64,000 bases of DNA from Torreya grandis (Eukaryota; Streptophyta; Pinopsida; Cupressales; Taxaceae): positions 2,225,501-2,289,500 of the forward strand of contig JARHVA010001921.1 in assembly GCA_037957365.1 (NCBI GenBank), written 5' to 3'. The first letter of the stretch is position 1. The number at the start of each line of letters is the position of its first letter. Positions 1-9,059 of this stretch are shown here, one piece after another. The position numbers and the translations under genes were made by a program. Under the pieces are notes generated by a model that was not told the DNA's origin, did not search any database, and saw nothing but the letters and a program-made list of their open reading frames with translations.

Positions 1-59
1 ATTATACCATAACTATGAATTTGAATTTATATAACTGTGTGTTTTAGCCAATTGAAAAA

Positions 60-420
60 CTATGTAAGTGTGGATAACATGCTTCCAAAGCATGCTACCA
101 CTATAGATGGAGAAATCTAAAAACTAAAATAAGTACCAATGTGGAGAAAATGTTTCCAAAACATGTTCCCACACTAATCTAGAATGTTGAATACTAGGTA
201 AGTGTGGAGAACATGCTTCCAAAGCATGCCTCCAATGAATCTAAAAAATGTGAATGTGTGGAATCCATGCCTATATGGCATGCCCCAACTATATATAAAC
301 ATTGATATAAGTACCACATACTAAATAAGTGTGTGGAGAACATGCTTCCAAATCATTCCCATAATGAATCTAAAATTGTGCCAAATGTGAAGAACATTTA
401 TCTATTACATGCCCCTATTG
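60..420. repeat. Diverged tandem repeat of about 60 bp with a conserved hairpin
   Basis: Six imperfect units share a GTGTGGAGAACATGCTTCC-like core; hairpin centres are near 86, 155, 220, 274, 348 and 400. Units at 78-94 and 212-228 carry the perfect inverted repeat CATGCTT-cca-AAGCATG. The unit at 266-282 has CATGCC-tatat-GGCATG, so both arms changed together. The last two units are imperfect. No reading frame is involved. It could be a decayed satellite or part of an LTR. Confidence 0.7.
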
Positions 421-1090
421 ATATTCCCCCATTTGAGGTGTGGTAAAAATTGAAACCTATAGTTACATCACCTCAAAAGGATAAGATAACTGTATAATAT
501 ATGAATTTAAACATGTATCATATAGAAGGAACATGTCTGGGTAAATTTATCATTAAAGTGCATAGAATAATGTGATTGTATGAAGGCCTAAGATGGATGA
601 TAAAGATCATGTCAATGTCTAGATGGAAATAATACAATATCAATAATAAAATCAAACACACACATGAGATCACTCAAAATCAAGTCAAAAGGCAATTGTC
701 TTAGGAGACCACAAATAATGGGCTTGTTCAGATGCCACACAATAATGGTAACATGACTTAGTCAAATGTACACAAAAGTAAGAATGACATATTCAAATGT
801 CATTGAAAGCACATATAGGCACATGGGCCATAAATAAAGAGACATATTCAAATTCTCAAACAAGAAAGATAATATCAAGGCAATTCACTCAAGGAATCAC
901 ATATAGGAAAGCATAATAAATCATCATAAACATATCATAGTAGCTCATGTATCAAATGTGTTAGTAATAAATTTCAAGTGCATAGCATATCAAGTATCCT
1001 ATGAAAGATATAATTGTGGATAAAGGCATGTGTAAGTACATCTTTGAGTTTGAAACATGATAATGTAGAGTGGCCATAGTGCTGACATTT
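421..1090. other. AT-rich sequence with no recognisable feature
   Basis: I see no long reading frame, LTR boundary or conserved motif. Sequence similar to another part of the window begins only at about 1091. Confidence 0.5.
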
Positions 1091-1839
1091 TGGCCTCACA
1101 GGCCAAATGTCAACCCCTAAATTCAAAAACTTTGAGTGACAATCATCCTAGCTTATTCATAATGATAGCTTGCAGAATCACGCCCTTGTTGGTCCTATTT
1201 TAAGAGTATTTGAGCCCTGATGAGAAGTGTTATTATGTGCCATAATTTCATGATTAATCTATTGTTTCATGAGTTTATTGAAATCTTTTAGGTGATATGC
1301 TAAGTTTCATAGTGATCTTTGAATAAGAGAGATGACTATCAAAAATCCCTAAAAGTCCATGAGTGATTTAGCCTTGTTTCAAGAGTTTAAGGATATTTTG
1401 GTAATATGAAGGTGTTTAAATAATTATTGAGGCCATAAGATGAGGATCATAGTGTATTATAGTCCATTGTCTATGAGATATGCATCTAAGCCCTTCATCG
1501 TCCCTCTTAAACTATCAAACACCCCTCAAGCCACTTCATGTAAGCCTATTTACCTTGTAAAACCCTAGGAAAAGGGGAGTATTTTGATAAATTACATTAA
1601 AAGGGGGTCATCAAAGGGACTTATCCATTCCACAGATGCTCTGAAGATGCTTCAAAGATGATATAGTGAGCTTTGAAGATGCTCCAAAGATGTTATGAGG
1701 ATGCTCTAAATATGCTTTGAATATGCAAGTGATATATCTAGGTTAATTAGAAAACCTAACAACATTCAAATAAAGGTCTCATGTACTTCAAGATGCCACC
1801 TTCTCTTTAAGTCCAACTTGGAGGTTGTAGTCCATACAC
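1091..1839 (+). repeat. Dispersed repeat, second copy at 39219-40106
   Basis: This block aligns by eye with 39219-40106. Both copies contain the same CCCTTGTTGGTCCTATTTTA stretch, the phrase CAAAAATCCCTAAAAGTCCA, a run of GAAGATGCT-like short repeats and a terminal GGAGGTTG/GAGGTTGC segment. In the other copy the block lies at the 3' end of the interior of the 33.5-43.1 kb element, just before its 3' LTR. This is therefore probably an interior fragment of another copy of that family, ending where the outer LTR at 1840 starts. Confidence 0.65.
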
Positions 1840-1932
1840 TCAACTAATATTCCTATTAGTCAACACTAATTCTGCTTAACCTATTTTATTCTACTAATTT
1901 ATCCCATTCCTAGCCATATATCTAATATACCA
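1840..1932 (+). mobile_element. Outer element 5' LTR, left part (interrupted)
   Basis: The sequence from TCAACTAATATTCC onward matches 32777-32865 closely, and the match resumes at 8485. The Copia element 1933-8484 was therefore inserted into this LTR. The first roughly 27 bases of the LTR, as seen in the 3' copy, are missing here. Confidence 0.65.
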
Positions 1933-1984
1933 TATTGGAGATGTGGAAACATGATGCCTCATTTTATTTTAATGGAAAATCCTA

Positions 1985-2282
1985 AAACCTATAGTTGTTA
2001 TGGGTAGCCTGTAGAAGAAATATGTAGTTGTTATGGGTAGCCTATAGATGAAACTTGCAATGGCTACAAGCAACCTATAGAAGAAATTTGCATTTGCTAT
2101 AGGAAACCTATATGTGAATCCTATAGTGGTTGTGGGAAACCTATAGGTGAAAACCTATAGTTGCTATAGGAAACTTGTAGGTGAAGACTATAGTTTCTAT
2201 GGGAAACCTGTAGATGAAACCTATAGTTATTGTGGGAAACCTATAGGTGAAGACTATAGTTGTTATGGGTAACCTAAAAATA
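1985..2282 (+). repeat. 33-bp tandem repeat inside the Copia-1 5' LTR
   Basis: Nine head-to-tail units of 33 bp, with one at 34, follow a pattern of CCTATAG, a GTTGCTATGGG-like core, then ACCTATAGGTG. The same nine-unit array is in the 3' LTR at 7326-7622, so it was present before this insertion. Confidence 0.85.
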
Positions 2283-2314
2283 GAAATCTTACAAATTGAC
2301 TAGTTCTATGGGAT

Positions 2315-2325
2315 TTTATATATAA
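2315..2325 (+). promoter_or_regulatory. Probable TATA box of the Copia-1 LTR
   Basis: TTTATATATAAG follows the 33-bp array, and the same element stands at 7656-7665 in the 3' LTR. Its position within the LTR suits the U3/R promoter. No transcript evidence is available. Confidence 0.5.
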
Positions 2326-3083
2326 GTGATATTATAAATTGATAGGAATAGGTTAATGTCAAATTTTAGTCTTAATTTTGTGAATCAATATAAGCATTGT
2401 GTGGTCATGGTTACATTGGTCGTGGATCTATGTTGGTAGGACCATGATGGTCTATTGTTAATGGTGCTCTTGTAGGCATTTGATTGAATGTAGGAAAACC
2501 CTGAGGATCGTTAGATGATGATTTCTCAATAGCTTATGCATCACTATCATAACCATATGACTATTTTAAGTAGTTTGTTTTTTAATATATGTTAATGTGA
2601 ATTGTATATGTGAATTGTAGATGTGATCTGTTTTAATTTATGTATATGTGAATTGTAGATGAAAGATGAATGTAGCTACGTAGTAATTTATAGAAAGAGA
2701 AAATTTATCTTTAGACAAAGGTGTTTCCAAAGTGCTATGATATAGAGATTGAGGAGTAGGAAGTGCTAGGCACTTGTATAAATTTCTTTGTAAGTTTGAA
2801 TAGAAGAATTATTGAGTTTTTTAGTGGATGTATCTCAACGTTTGGGTGAACCATGTTAAATACTATGTTATTTTCTATCATCTCTTATTTCTCTATTTTC
2901 TTCATGTATTTATTATTATATTTTATTTTTTAAACTTGCAAGTACACATTTAGATTATTTTTAATCTATGGGTTACAAAGTAGATTTTGATACAAATTTG
3001 TAAACTCAATTATTTTGATCTGGGCAAATGAGTAATATTGTATGTAATAAAATCTTTAAAATTTCTGTATTTAATCCAACAAG

Positions 3084-3093
3084 TGGTATCAGA
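3084..3093 (+). other. Copia-1 primer-binding site (initiator tRNA-Met type)
   Basis: TGGTATCAGA starts two bases after the 5' LTR end, the standard position and sequence for priming by initiator tRNA-Met in plant Copia elements. The next bases (TCC) have drifted from the usual GC. Confidence 0.85.
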
Positions 3094-3189
3094 TCCATCT
3101 TTGTGTAGTTTTATGTACTTTTTTGCAAGTTATAAATCTCTACAGGATTTCAGACTCAGAGTAATATCTTCTCAAGTGGGAGATCTTGA

Positions 3190-3990
3190 ACAATGGCATA
3201 TGATGGAAGAAGAGTGGTTAATAATTTTAATGGATAGAATTTTATTCTATGGAATATGTAGATGATTGACTATCTATATCAAAAGGACCTCTATCTACTA
3301 CTTGTTGGAAATATAAAAGGATAGGGAAAGAGAACAGAAGAGGAATGAAATGTCTTGGATAGAAAAGCTTTGGGAGCTATAAGTCTCTACTTGGGAGGAA
3401 GTCTTACCTCCAATATATCTGAAGAAAAGACTATAGAAGAACTTATGACCACCTTATTCAAGTTGCATGAGATGCCTTCAACAAAAAATAAGGTGTATTT
3501 GACGAAGTGGTTATTCAACCTAAAAATGAATGACAATTTAAGTGTAGTTAAACATTTGAATGATTGTAATACTATTACAAATCAATTGAATTCTTTGAAA
3601 GTGAAACTATATGAAGAAGTCAAGATCTTGTTATTACTATGTTCCCTATCTGAATCTTGGAATAATCTTGTGATGGTTGTGAGTAACAACGTGTCTGGGA
3701 GTAAAACTCTTAAACTAGAGGATGTTTTTACTGTCATAATCTCTAAAGAAATGAGAAGGAAGACATCTGGTGAGACTTCAACAAGCAATGCTCTAAATGT
3801 TGAATCTAGAGGGAGACAAAAGAATAGACAAAGGAGTAAGAGTTATGGATCCAAGGGAAGATCTTTATCTTCTAAACATAGATCCAAGTCAAAAGAAAGA
3901 AGTATTGTATGCTAGAACTATGGAAAGTCTGGCCATATGAGAAAGTAGTGTTGGGATCCTAAAAAGAATCAAAAGGATCAAAAAAATAAT
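3190..3990 (+). pseudogene. gag: Copia-1 gag (nucleocapsid protein), broken
   Basis: Gag would form the virus-like particle that packages element RNA. The frame opens with a decayed FNG.NF.LW motif (about 3220-3260) and YLYQKDLYL (about 3275-3300). The longest open part, 3355-3915, includes LFKLHEMPSTKNKVYL and a basic Ser/Arg-rich tail. The CCHC zinc knuckle follows at about 3907-3955 but is destroyed: one Cys became Tyr and two positions are TAG stops, leaving GKSGHM recognisable. Further stops lie at about 3235 and 3262. Confidence 0.85.
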
Positions 3991-4074
3991 GATAATAACT
4001 CGGAGGCAAATATTACCTCATGTGATACTACTACTATGTATCAAGATGGTTTAGTTTTGTCATGTGATATAAAG

Positions 4075-4400
4075 GTTAAGTCATGGGTGATTGACCAGGG
4101 GCATCTTTTCATGTTACTTTCAATCTCAAGTATTTTACAACCTATGTAAGTGGCAAGTTTGGCCAAGTTTTATTAGGAGACAATGACCCCTATGATATTG
4201 TTGGCAAAGGGTCAGTAAAGATCAAGCTACAAAATAGAAATGAATGGATACTCAAAGAAGTAATGCATGTGCCAAGTTTTACCAAAAATATTATTTATGT
4301 AGGTCAATTGGTAGATGGATGTACTCTTATTTTCAATGAATAATCTTGGAAGGTAACAAAAGGTAATCTTGTTGTAGCCAAAGGGAAAAAGGAAGGCACA
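4075..4400 (+). pseudogene. Copia-1 aspartic protease, broken
   Basis: The protease would cut the Gag-Pol polyprotein. SWVID is followed by a frameshift at about 4100 that removes the normal DTGA active-site context (read as DQG). Afterwards the frame continues with VLLGDND, VGKGSVKIKL, ILKEVMHVPSFTKNII and GQLVDGCTLIF, the usual Copia protease C-terminal landmarks. A TAA stop lies near 4340. Confidence 0.8.
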
Positions 4401-5460
4401 CTATATTTGAGTAATTGCATTATTGATTCTAATACTACATTAGTTTCTACTTCTGATCTAGAAACTAATTTATGGCATTCAAGATTGGGTCATATGAATC
4501 AGAAAGGTATGAGAATTTTACATAAGAAGGGGAAGTTATCAGACTTAAAGTCTATTAATTTATATATATGTGAAAATTGCATTTTTGGTAAATAAAAGAA
4601 AGTTTCTTTTTTGAATGTTGGGCCTGAAAGAAAACAAAATCAATTAGAATTAGTACATTTTGATGTTTGGGGACCAACCCCTATACAATCACTGGGAGGC
4701 TCAAAGTATTATGTTATGTTTGTGGATGATGCAACTTTTAAGTTATGAGTTTATTGTATCTAAAATAAGTCTGATGTATTTAGAACCTTTAAAATTTGGA
4801 GAGCCCTTGTAGAAAATGAGCCAAGCATGAAGTTGAAATGCTTAAGATTTGATAATGGATGTAAATACACCTCAAAAGAATTTTGGAACTATTGTGCATA
4901 AGAAGGAATCCAAAAATAAATAACAGTGCCTCAAACTCCTCAATAGAATAGGGTAAGTGAGAGAATGAACTGAACAATTATGGAGAAAGCTAGAAGCATG
5001 AGAGTCCATGTTGGTTTGCCCCATAATTTTTGGGTAGATGTGGTTCATATTTCTATTTATTTGATTAACAGAAGACCATCTAGTGCTTTAAATGGTGAGA
5101 TTCTTGAGAAATCTTGGATAGGTAAAAGTGTTTCCTACTCTCATTTAAAAAAATTTGGCTGTGAAGAAGTTATGCACATTGATAAAAGAAAATAGAAATA
5201 AGTTGGATGCTAAATCGATGAGATGCACTTTCATTGGATATGGTGATAGCTCATTTTGTTATCATTTTTGGTATTTAGATGATAGAAAGATTGTGAGATC
5301 ATGTGATGTGATCTTTAATGAAAGTGTGATGTATAGGGACCAACTTGCAGAAAAGAAAATGAAAAATCCACTTGGTAAAGAAAATCTTGTCATACCTCCA
5401 AGTGTATTTGGAGAAAGAAAAGAGAAGTTACAAAATACTCCATTTTCCTCTATGGATTCA
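4401..5460 (+). pseudogene. Copia-1 integrase, broken
   Basis: Integrase would insert the cDNA. The gag-pre-integrase landmark LWHSRLGHMNQKGM is at about 4450-4510 and a zinc-finger CENC at about 4570. The catalytic core keeps HFDVWGP (about 4650) and RFDNG (about 4845); the third region reads RVSERMN (about 4950). Stops interrupt it near 4592, 4745, 4900, 4920 and 4945. A frameshift in a run of A at about 5155-5165 separates FGCEE from the C-terminal CTFIGYGDSS part. Confidence 0.88.
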
Positions 5461-6660
5461 TAGAATGGTAATAGGGTCATTAATGGCCCAATGAAGTCTT
5501 TTGAGAATATTGGGCCAAGAGAAGCTCAAAGTGAACCAATCACACCTATGGTAAGGAGGTCAACAAGATTAAGTAAACCCCCTAATAGATATTCTCCATA
5601 TTTATTTTATTTGTTACTAAATGATAGTGGGGAACCTAAATCATTTGTAGAAGCTAAGTAGGACAAAGATTGTGTGCAATGGGAAAAGGGCATGAAAGTA
5701 GAATTGGATGCCTTGAAACACAATAAAACATGGGAATTGGTGGATTTTCCACCTGATAAGAAAGCACTACAAAATAAATGAGTTTTTCATGTAAAAGAAT
5801 ATGAGAGTGGGCAAAAAAAATACAAATCAAGGCTTGTTATTAAAGGCTTTTCACAGAAGGTTGGAGTTAATTACTCAGAGGTATTTTCTCTTGTTGTCAA
5901 AATTACCTCAATAAGAACTGTATTAAGTATTTTTACCTCTAATGATCTTCACTTATAATAGATGGATGTGAAGATATAATTCTTATATGGAGATTTAGAA
6001 GAGGAAATCTACATGAAGCAACCATAAGGTTTTGAGGTAAAGGGAAACAAAAGAAAGGTTTGTAAATTACTAAAAAGTTTATATGGTTTGAAACAAGCAC
6101 CTAGGCAATGGTACCTAAGGTTTGATACTTTCATGTTGGAGCATGGATATGCTTATAATCATAGTGATCATTGTGTTTATAGTAATAAATTTGAAAATGG
6201 TGAATTCATTATTTTTTTACTTTATGTTGATGACATGTTGTTGTGTGGAGATAACATGTAGAGAATAAGTGAATTGAAGAAATTGCTTTCTTCAAAGTTT
6301 ACCATGAATGATCTTGGACCAGCCAAGAAAATTATTAGAATGAGAATTGACAAAGATAGATTGGGTAAGAAACTAACTTTAACTCAATCTGAATCTATTG
6401 AAAAGGTGTTGTTAAGATTTGGTATGTAGAACTATAAATCTATTTCTACACCTTTAGTTGGCCACTTCAAGTTGAGTAAGACACAGACTCCTAAGTCATA
6501 AGAGGATAAATATTATATGGTAAATGTGTCATATGCTTTAGCCATGGGTAGTTTAATGTATGTTATGATTTTCACTCATCTAGACATATCCCAAGTAGTG
6601 GGAGTAATGAGTAAGTTCATGAGTAATCCTGGTAAGCAACACTCGTTAGTAGTTTAATGG
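5461..6660 (+). pseudogene. Copia-1 reverse transcriptase, broken
   Basis: RT copies the element RNA into cDNA. It begins with the linker VRRSTRLSKPPNRYSP (about 5550) and then WEKGMKVELDAL (5680). KSRLVIKGFSQ, EEEIYMKQP, LLKSLYGLKQAPRQWY and the catalytic LLYVDDMLL follow, with YVDD at 6223-6234. Its frame is that of the integrase C-terminus. Stops occur at about 5779, 5956, 5980, 6026, 6259 and 6427. The palm motifs other than these sites look ordinary for a Tork-type Copia. Confidence 0.9.
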
Positions 6661-7190
6661 ATTTTAAAATATTTGTGTGGAACCTCTAGTATGTGTTTAT
6701 GTTTTGAAGGTTCTAATAGTGGGTTTCAAGGTTTTGTGGATAGTGACATGGTAGGTGATTTGGATGGTAGAAGGTCTATCACTAGCTATATTTTCATAGT
6801 TGGAGGAACTATAGTTTCATGGGTTTCTAAGCTGTAGAAAGTTGCTACACTTTCTACCACTAAGGCTGAATACATTACTTGCACTCAAGAAAGTAAAGAG
6901 TTGTTATGCTTAAGTAGATTTTTGGAGGAGTTGGGAGTGAATCAAGTTGGGTACACTTTGTATTCTAATAGCCAAAGTGCTATTCACTTGGCTAAAAAAT
7001 CTAATTTTCATAGTAGGACAAAGCATATAGAGCTTCATTACCACTTCATATGTACAATTTTGAAAAGTGGGAAGTTTAAGCTTAAGAAGATTCACTTAGA
7101 GTAGAATCCTATAGATATGATTACTAAGGTAATTGAAGCAGTGAAGTTGAGGGCACACTCAACTTCCATGGGACTTCAAGCATGAGCTTG
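6661..7190 (+). pseudogene. Copia-1 RNase H, broken
   Basis: RNase H removes the RNA template after reverse transcription. Landmarks are GFVDSDMVGDLDGRRSITSY (about 6730-6790), LSTTKAEYI (about 6855), YSNSQSAIHLAKK (about 6960) and SRTKHIELHYHFI (about 7010). The Asp, Glu and Asp metal-site positions can be seen. A stop lies just before NPIDMITKV near 7102. It is fused to RT in one frame, as normal for Copia pol. Confidence 0.87.
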
Positions 7191-7262
7191 AAGAAGAAGA
7201 AATTAGTAGTTCTAAGTTTAAGTGGGAGGTTGTAGCAGTTGGTGTTGTGGCCTTATGTCTCC

Positions 7263-7273
7263 AAGTGGGAGAT
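7263..7273 (+). other. Copia-1 polypurine tract
   Basis: AAGTGGGAGAT lies directly against the 3' LTR start, where plus-strand DNA priming occurs in Copia elements. Confidence 0.85.
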
Positions 7274-8484
7274 TGTTGGATATGTGGAAACATAATGCCT
7301 CATTTTATTTTAATGGAAAAGCCTAAAACCTGAAGTTGCTATGGGTAGCCTATAGAATAAACCTATAGTTGTTACGATCAGGTTGTAGATGAAACCTGAA
7401 GTGGCTACAAGTAGCTTATAGAAGAAACTTGCAATTGCTATGGGTAACCTATAGGTGAATCCTACAATGGCTATAGGTAACCTATAGGTGAAAACCTATA
7501 CTTGATATGGGTAACATGTAGGTGAAGACTAAATTTACTATAGGTAGCCTGTAGATGAAACTTGTAGTTGCTACTAGCAACTTGTAGGTGAAAACTACAA
7601 TTGATATGGGTAACCTAAAAATAGAAAGCCTACAACTTGACTGGCACTATGGGATTCTATATATAAGTGATGTTATAAATTGACATGAATAAGTTAATGT
7701 CAAAGTTCAATCCTAATGTTGTGGATCGATATAAGCACTATGTGGCCATGGTTACATTGGTCATGGATCTATGTTGGTAGGGCAATGAAGGTCTATTGTT
7801 AATGATGCTCTTATAGGCATTGATTGAATGTAAGATAAACTTGAGGATGGTCAGATGATGATTTGTCAATAGCCCATACATCACTGCCATAGTTGTATGA
7901 CTATTTTAAGTAGTTTATTTTTTAATAACTATAAAAGATTGTAACTTTAGTAAGTTATAACATATTTTGTACTTCCTTTTTTTAGTGATCATCCCTTTAA
8001 AAGTGGGAATAAAGGCAAAACAACTATGTAGATGTGAAATGTAGATGAAAAATGAATGTAGCTACGTATTAATTGACAAAAAGAGAAAATTTATCTTTAG
8101 AAAAAGGTGTTTCTAGAGTGCTCTGATACAGAGACTAAGAGGTAAGAAGTGTTAGGCACTTGTATAAATTTCTTTAAAAGTTTGAATAGAAGAATTATTG
8201 AGTTTCTTGGTGGATGTAGCCCAACATTTGGGTGAACCACATTAAATACTGTCTCAGTATTTTTGTATGTTATTTTTTAGCATCTCTTATTTCTCTATTT
8301 TTTGCATGTATTTATTATTCCATATTTATTTGTTTAACTTACAAGTACATGTTTAGATTATTTTTAATCTATGGGTTACAAATTAGATTTTGATACAAAT
8401 TTTTTAACTCAATTACTCTGATATGGGCAATTGAGTAATATTGTATGTGATAAAATCTTGAAACTTTCTATATTTAACCCAACA
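7274..8484 (+). repeat. Copia-1 3' LTR
   Basis: It runs from an intact TGTTGG to CCAACA. It contains the 33-bp array (7326-7622), the TATA box (7656-7665), and a segment at about 7928-8025 unlike the 5' LTR. The host LTR resumes at 8485. Confidence 0.92.
7326..7622 (+). repeat. 33-bp tandem repeat inside the Copia-1 3' LTR
   Basis: Nine units in the same order as in the 5' LTR (1985-2282), now differing by scattered substitutions. Equal copy number in both LTRs argues against slippage since insertion. Confidence 0.85.
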
Positions 8485-9059
8485 TCCCCTTCCATTATCC
8501 TTCATTCACTAACCTTATTAATCCCACTTCTTTCATTAATTCCTTTAAATATCTCATTATTCTAATCTAATCCTAGTTATCTAATATATGGGGATTTTTA
8601 ATTCCCATAACCACACCTACCCACCTACTAACCAACACCTTAGTCTTTCCTACATCCCTAGTCCCTAATCACCTACTTAATCCTTATATAACTCCCACCT
8701 AACCCTCCATTATCCCTAAACTAATGGATAAGTATCTAGAATTGGAGAAGCTTCTCCAAGTCTCTAGAAGTATATAAAACTAGAGACTTCTAAGTAATTT
8801 TAAATTATTTAAAATATCCCTCCATTATCCTATAAAAAGCCATGCTTGGGAAATGGAAAACTAACTAGAATTCCCATAACATCATCATGCCAAACCAATC
8901 CTTCAATCAATAATCTATCATCCATTATATCTTTGATCAAGGATCCATGTCAATTTGAGTGTCATCCTGATTTGTCTCATGAATCCTTCCTAATACATAG
9001 TTTGTGTTTTGAGTTGAATTAGCTTGTTTAATTCATAATGTGCTCAAAATATTGATACA
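8485..9059 (+). mobile_element. Outer element 5' LTR, right part
   Basis: This aligns with 32866-33509: both share the TATCCTTCAT, GTTATCTAATATATGG/ATTATATGG, CTCCAAGTCTCT and TTGTGTTTTGAGTTGAATTA stretches. It ends with CA at 9058-9059, followed by TTTGGTGGGAC, which may be a primer-binding site. The two LTRs differ substantially, including about 100 bases present only in the 3' copy (33335-33440), so the element is old. Confidence 0.7.

Larger units (their letters stand above)
1933..3081 (+). repeat. Copia-1 5' LTR
   Basis: It runs from TATTGGA (the TG start decayed to TA) to CCAACA and aligns along its length with 7274-8484. It is 1149 bp against 1211 bp for the 3' LTR; the difference lies mainly near 2570-2650 and 2860. 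Confidence 0.9.
1933..8484 (+). mobile_element. Copia-1: complete but dead Ty1/Copia element (Tork/Tnt1-like)
   Basis: It has two LTRs, a tRNA-iMet-type primer-binding site, gag-protease-integrase-RT-RNase H in Copia order and a polypurine tract. The interior carries dozens of premature stops but only about two frameshifts (near 4100 and 5165); most stops are explained by C-to-T decay of Gln, Arg or Trp codons. The flanks TACCA (1928-1932) and TCCCC (8485-8489) are a decayed 5-bp target-site duplication: the uninterrupted paralogue at about 32860 reads CTAATA-TCCCC. RT and RNase H motifs resemble the Tnt1/Tork lineage. Confidence 0.93.

Noticed and set aside
60..420. CRISPR-like spaced repeats
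   Set aside because: Spacing is irregular, the units are diverged, and the setting is plant heterochromatin; there are no unique spacers of uniform length.
3038..3265. 75-codon frame
   Set aside because: It spans the 5' LTR end, the primer-binding site and the leader of Copia-1, in a frame unrelated to gag.
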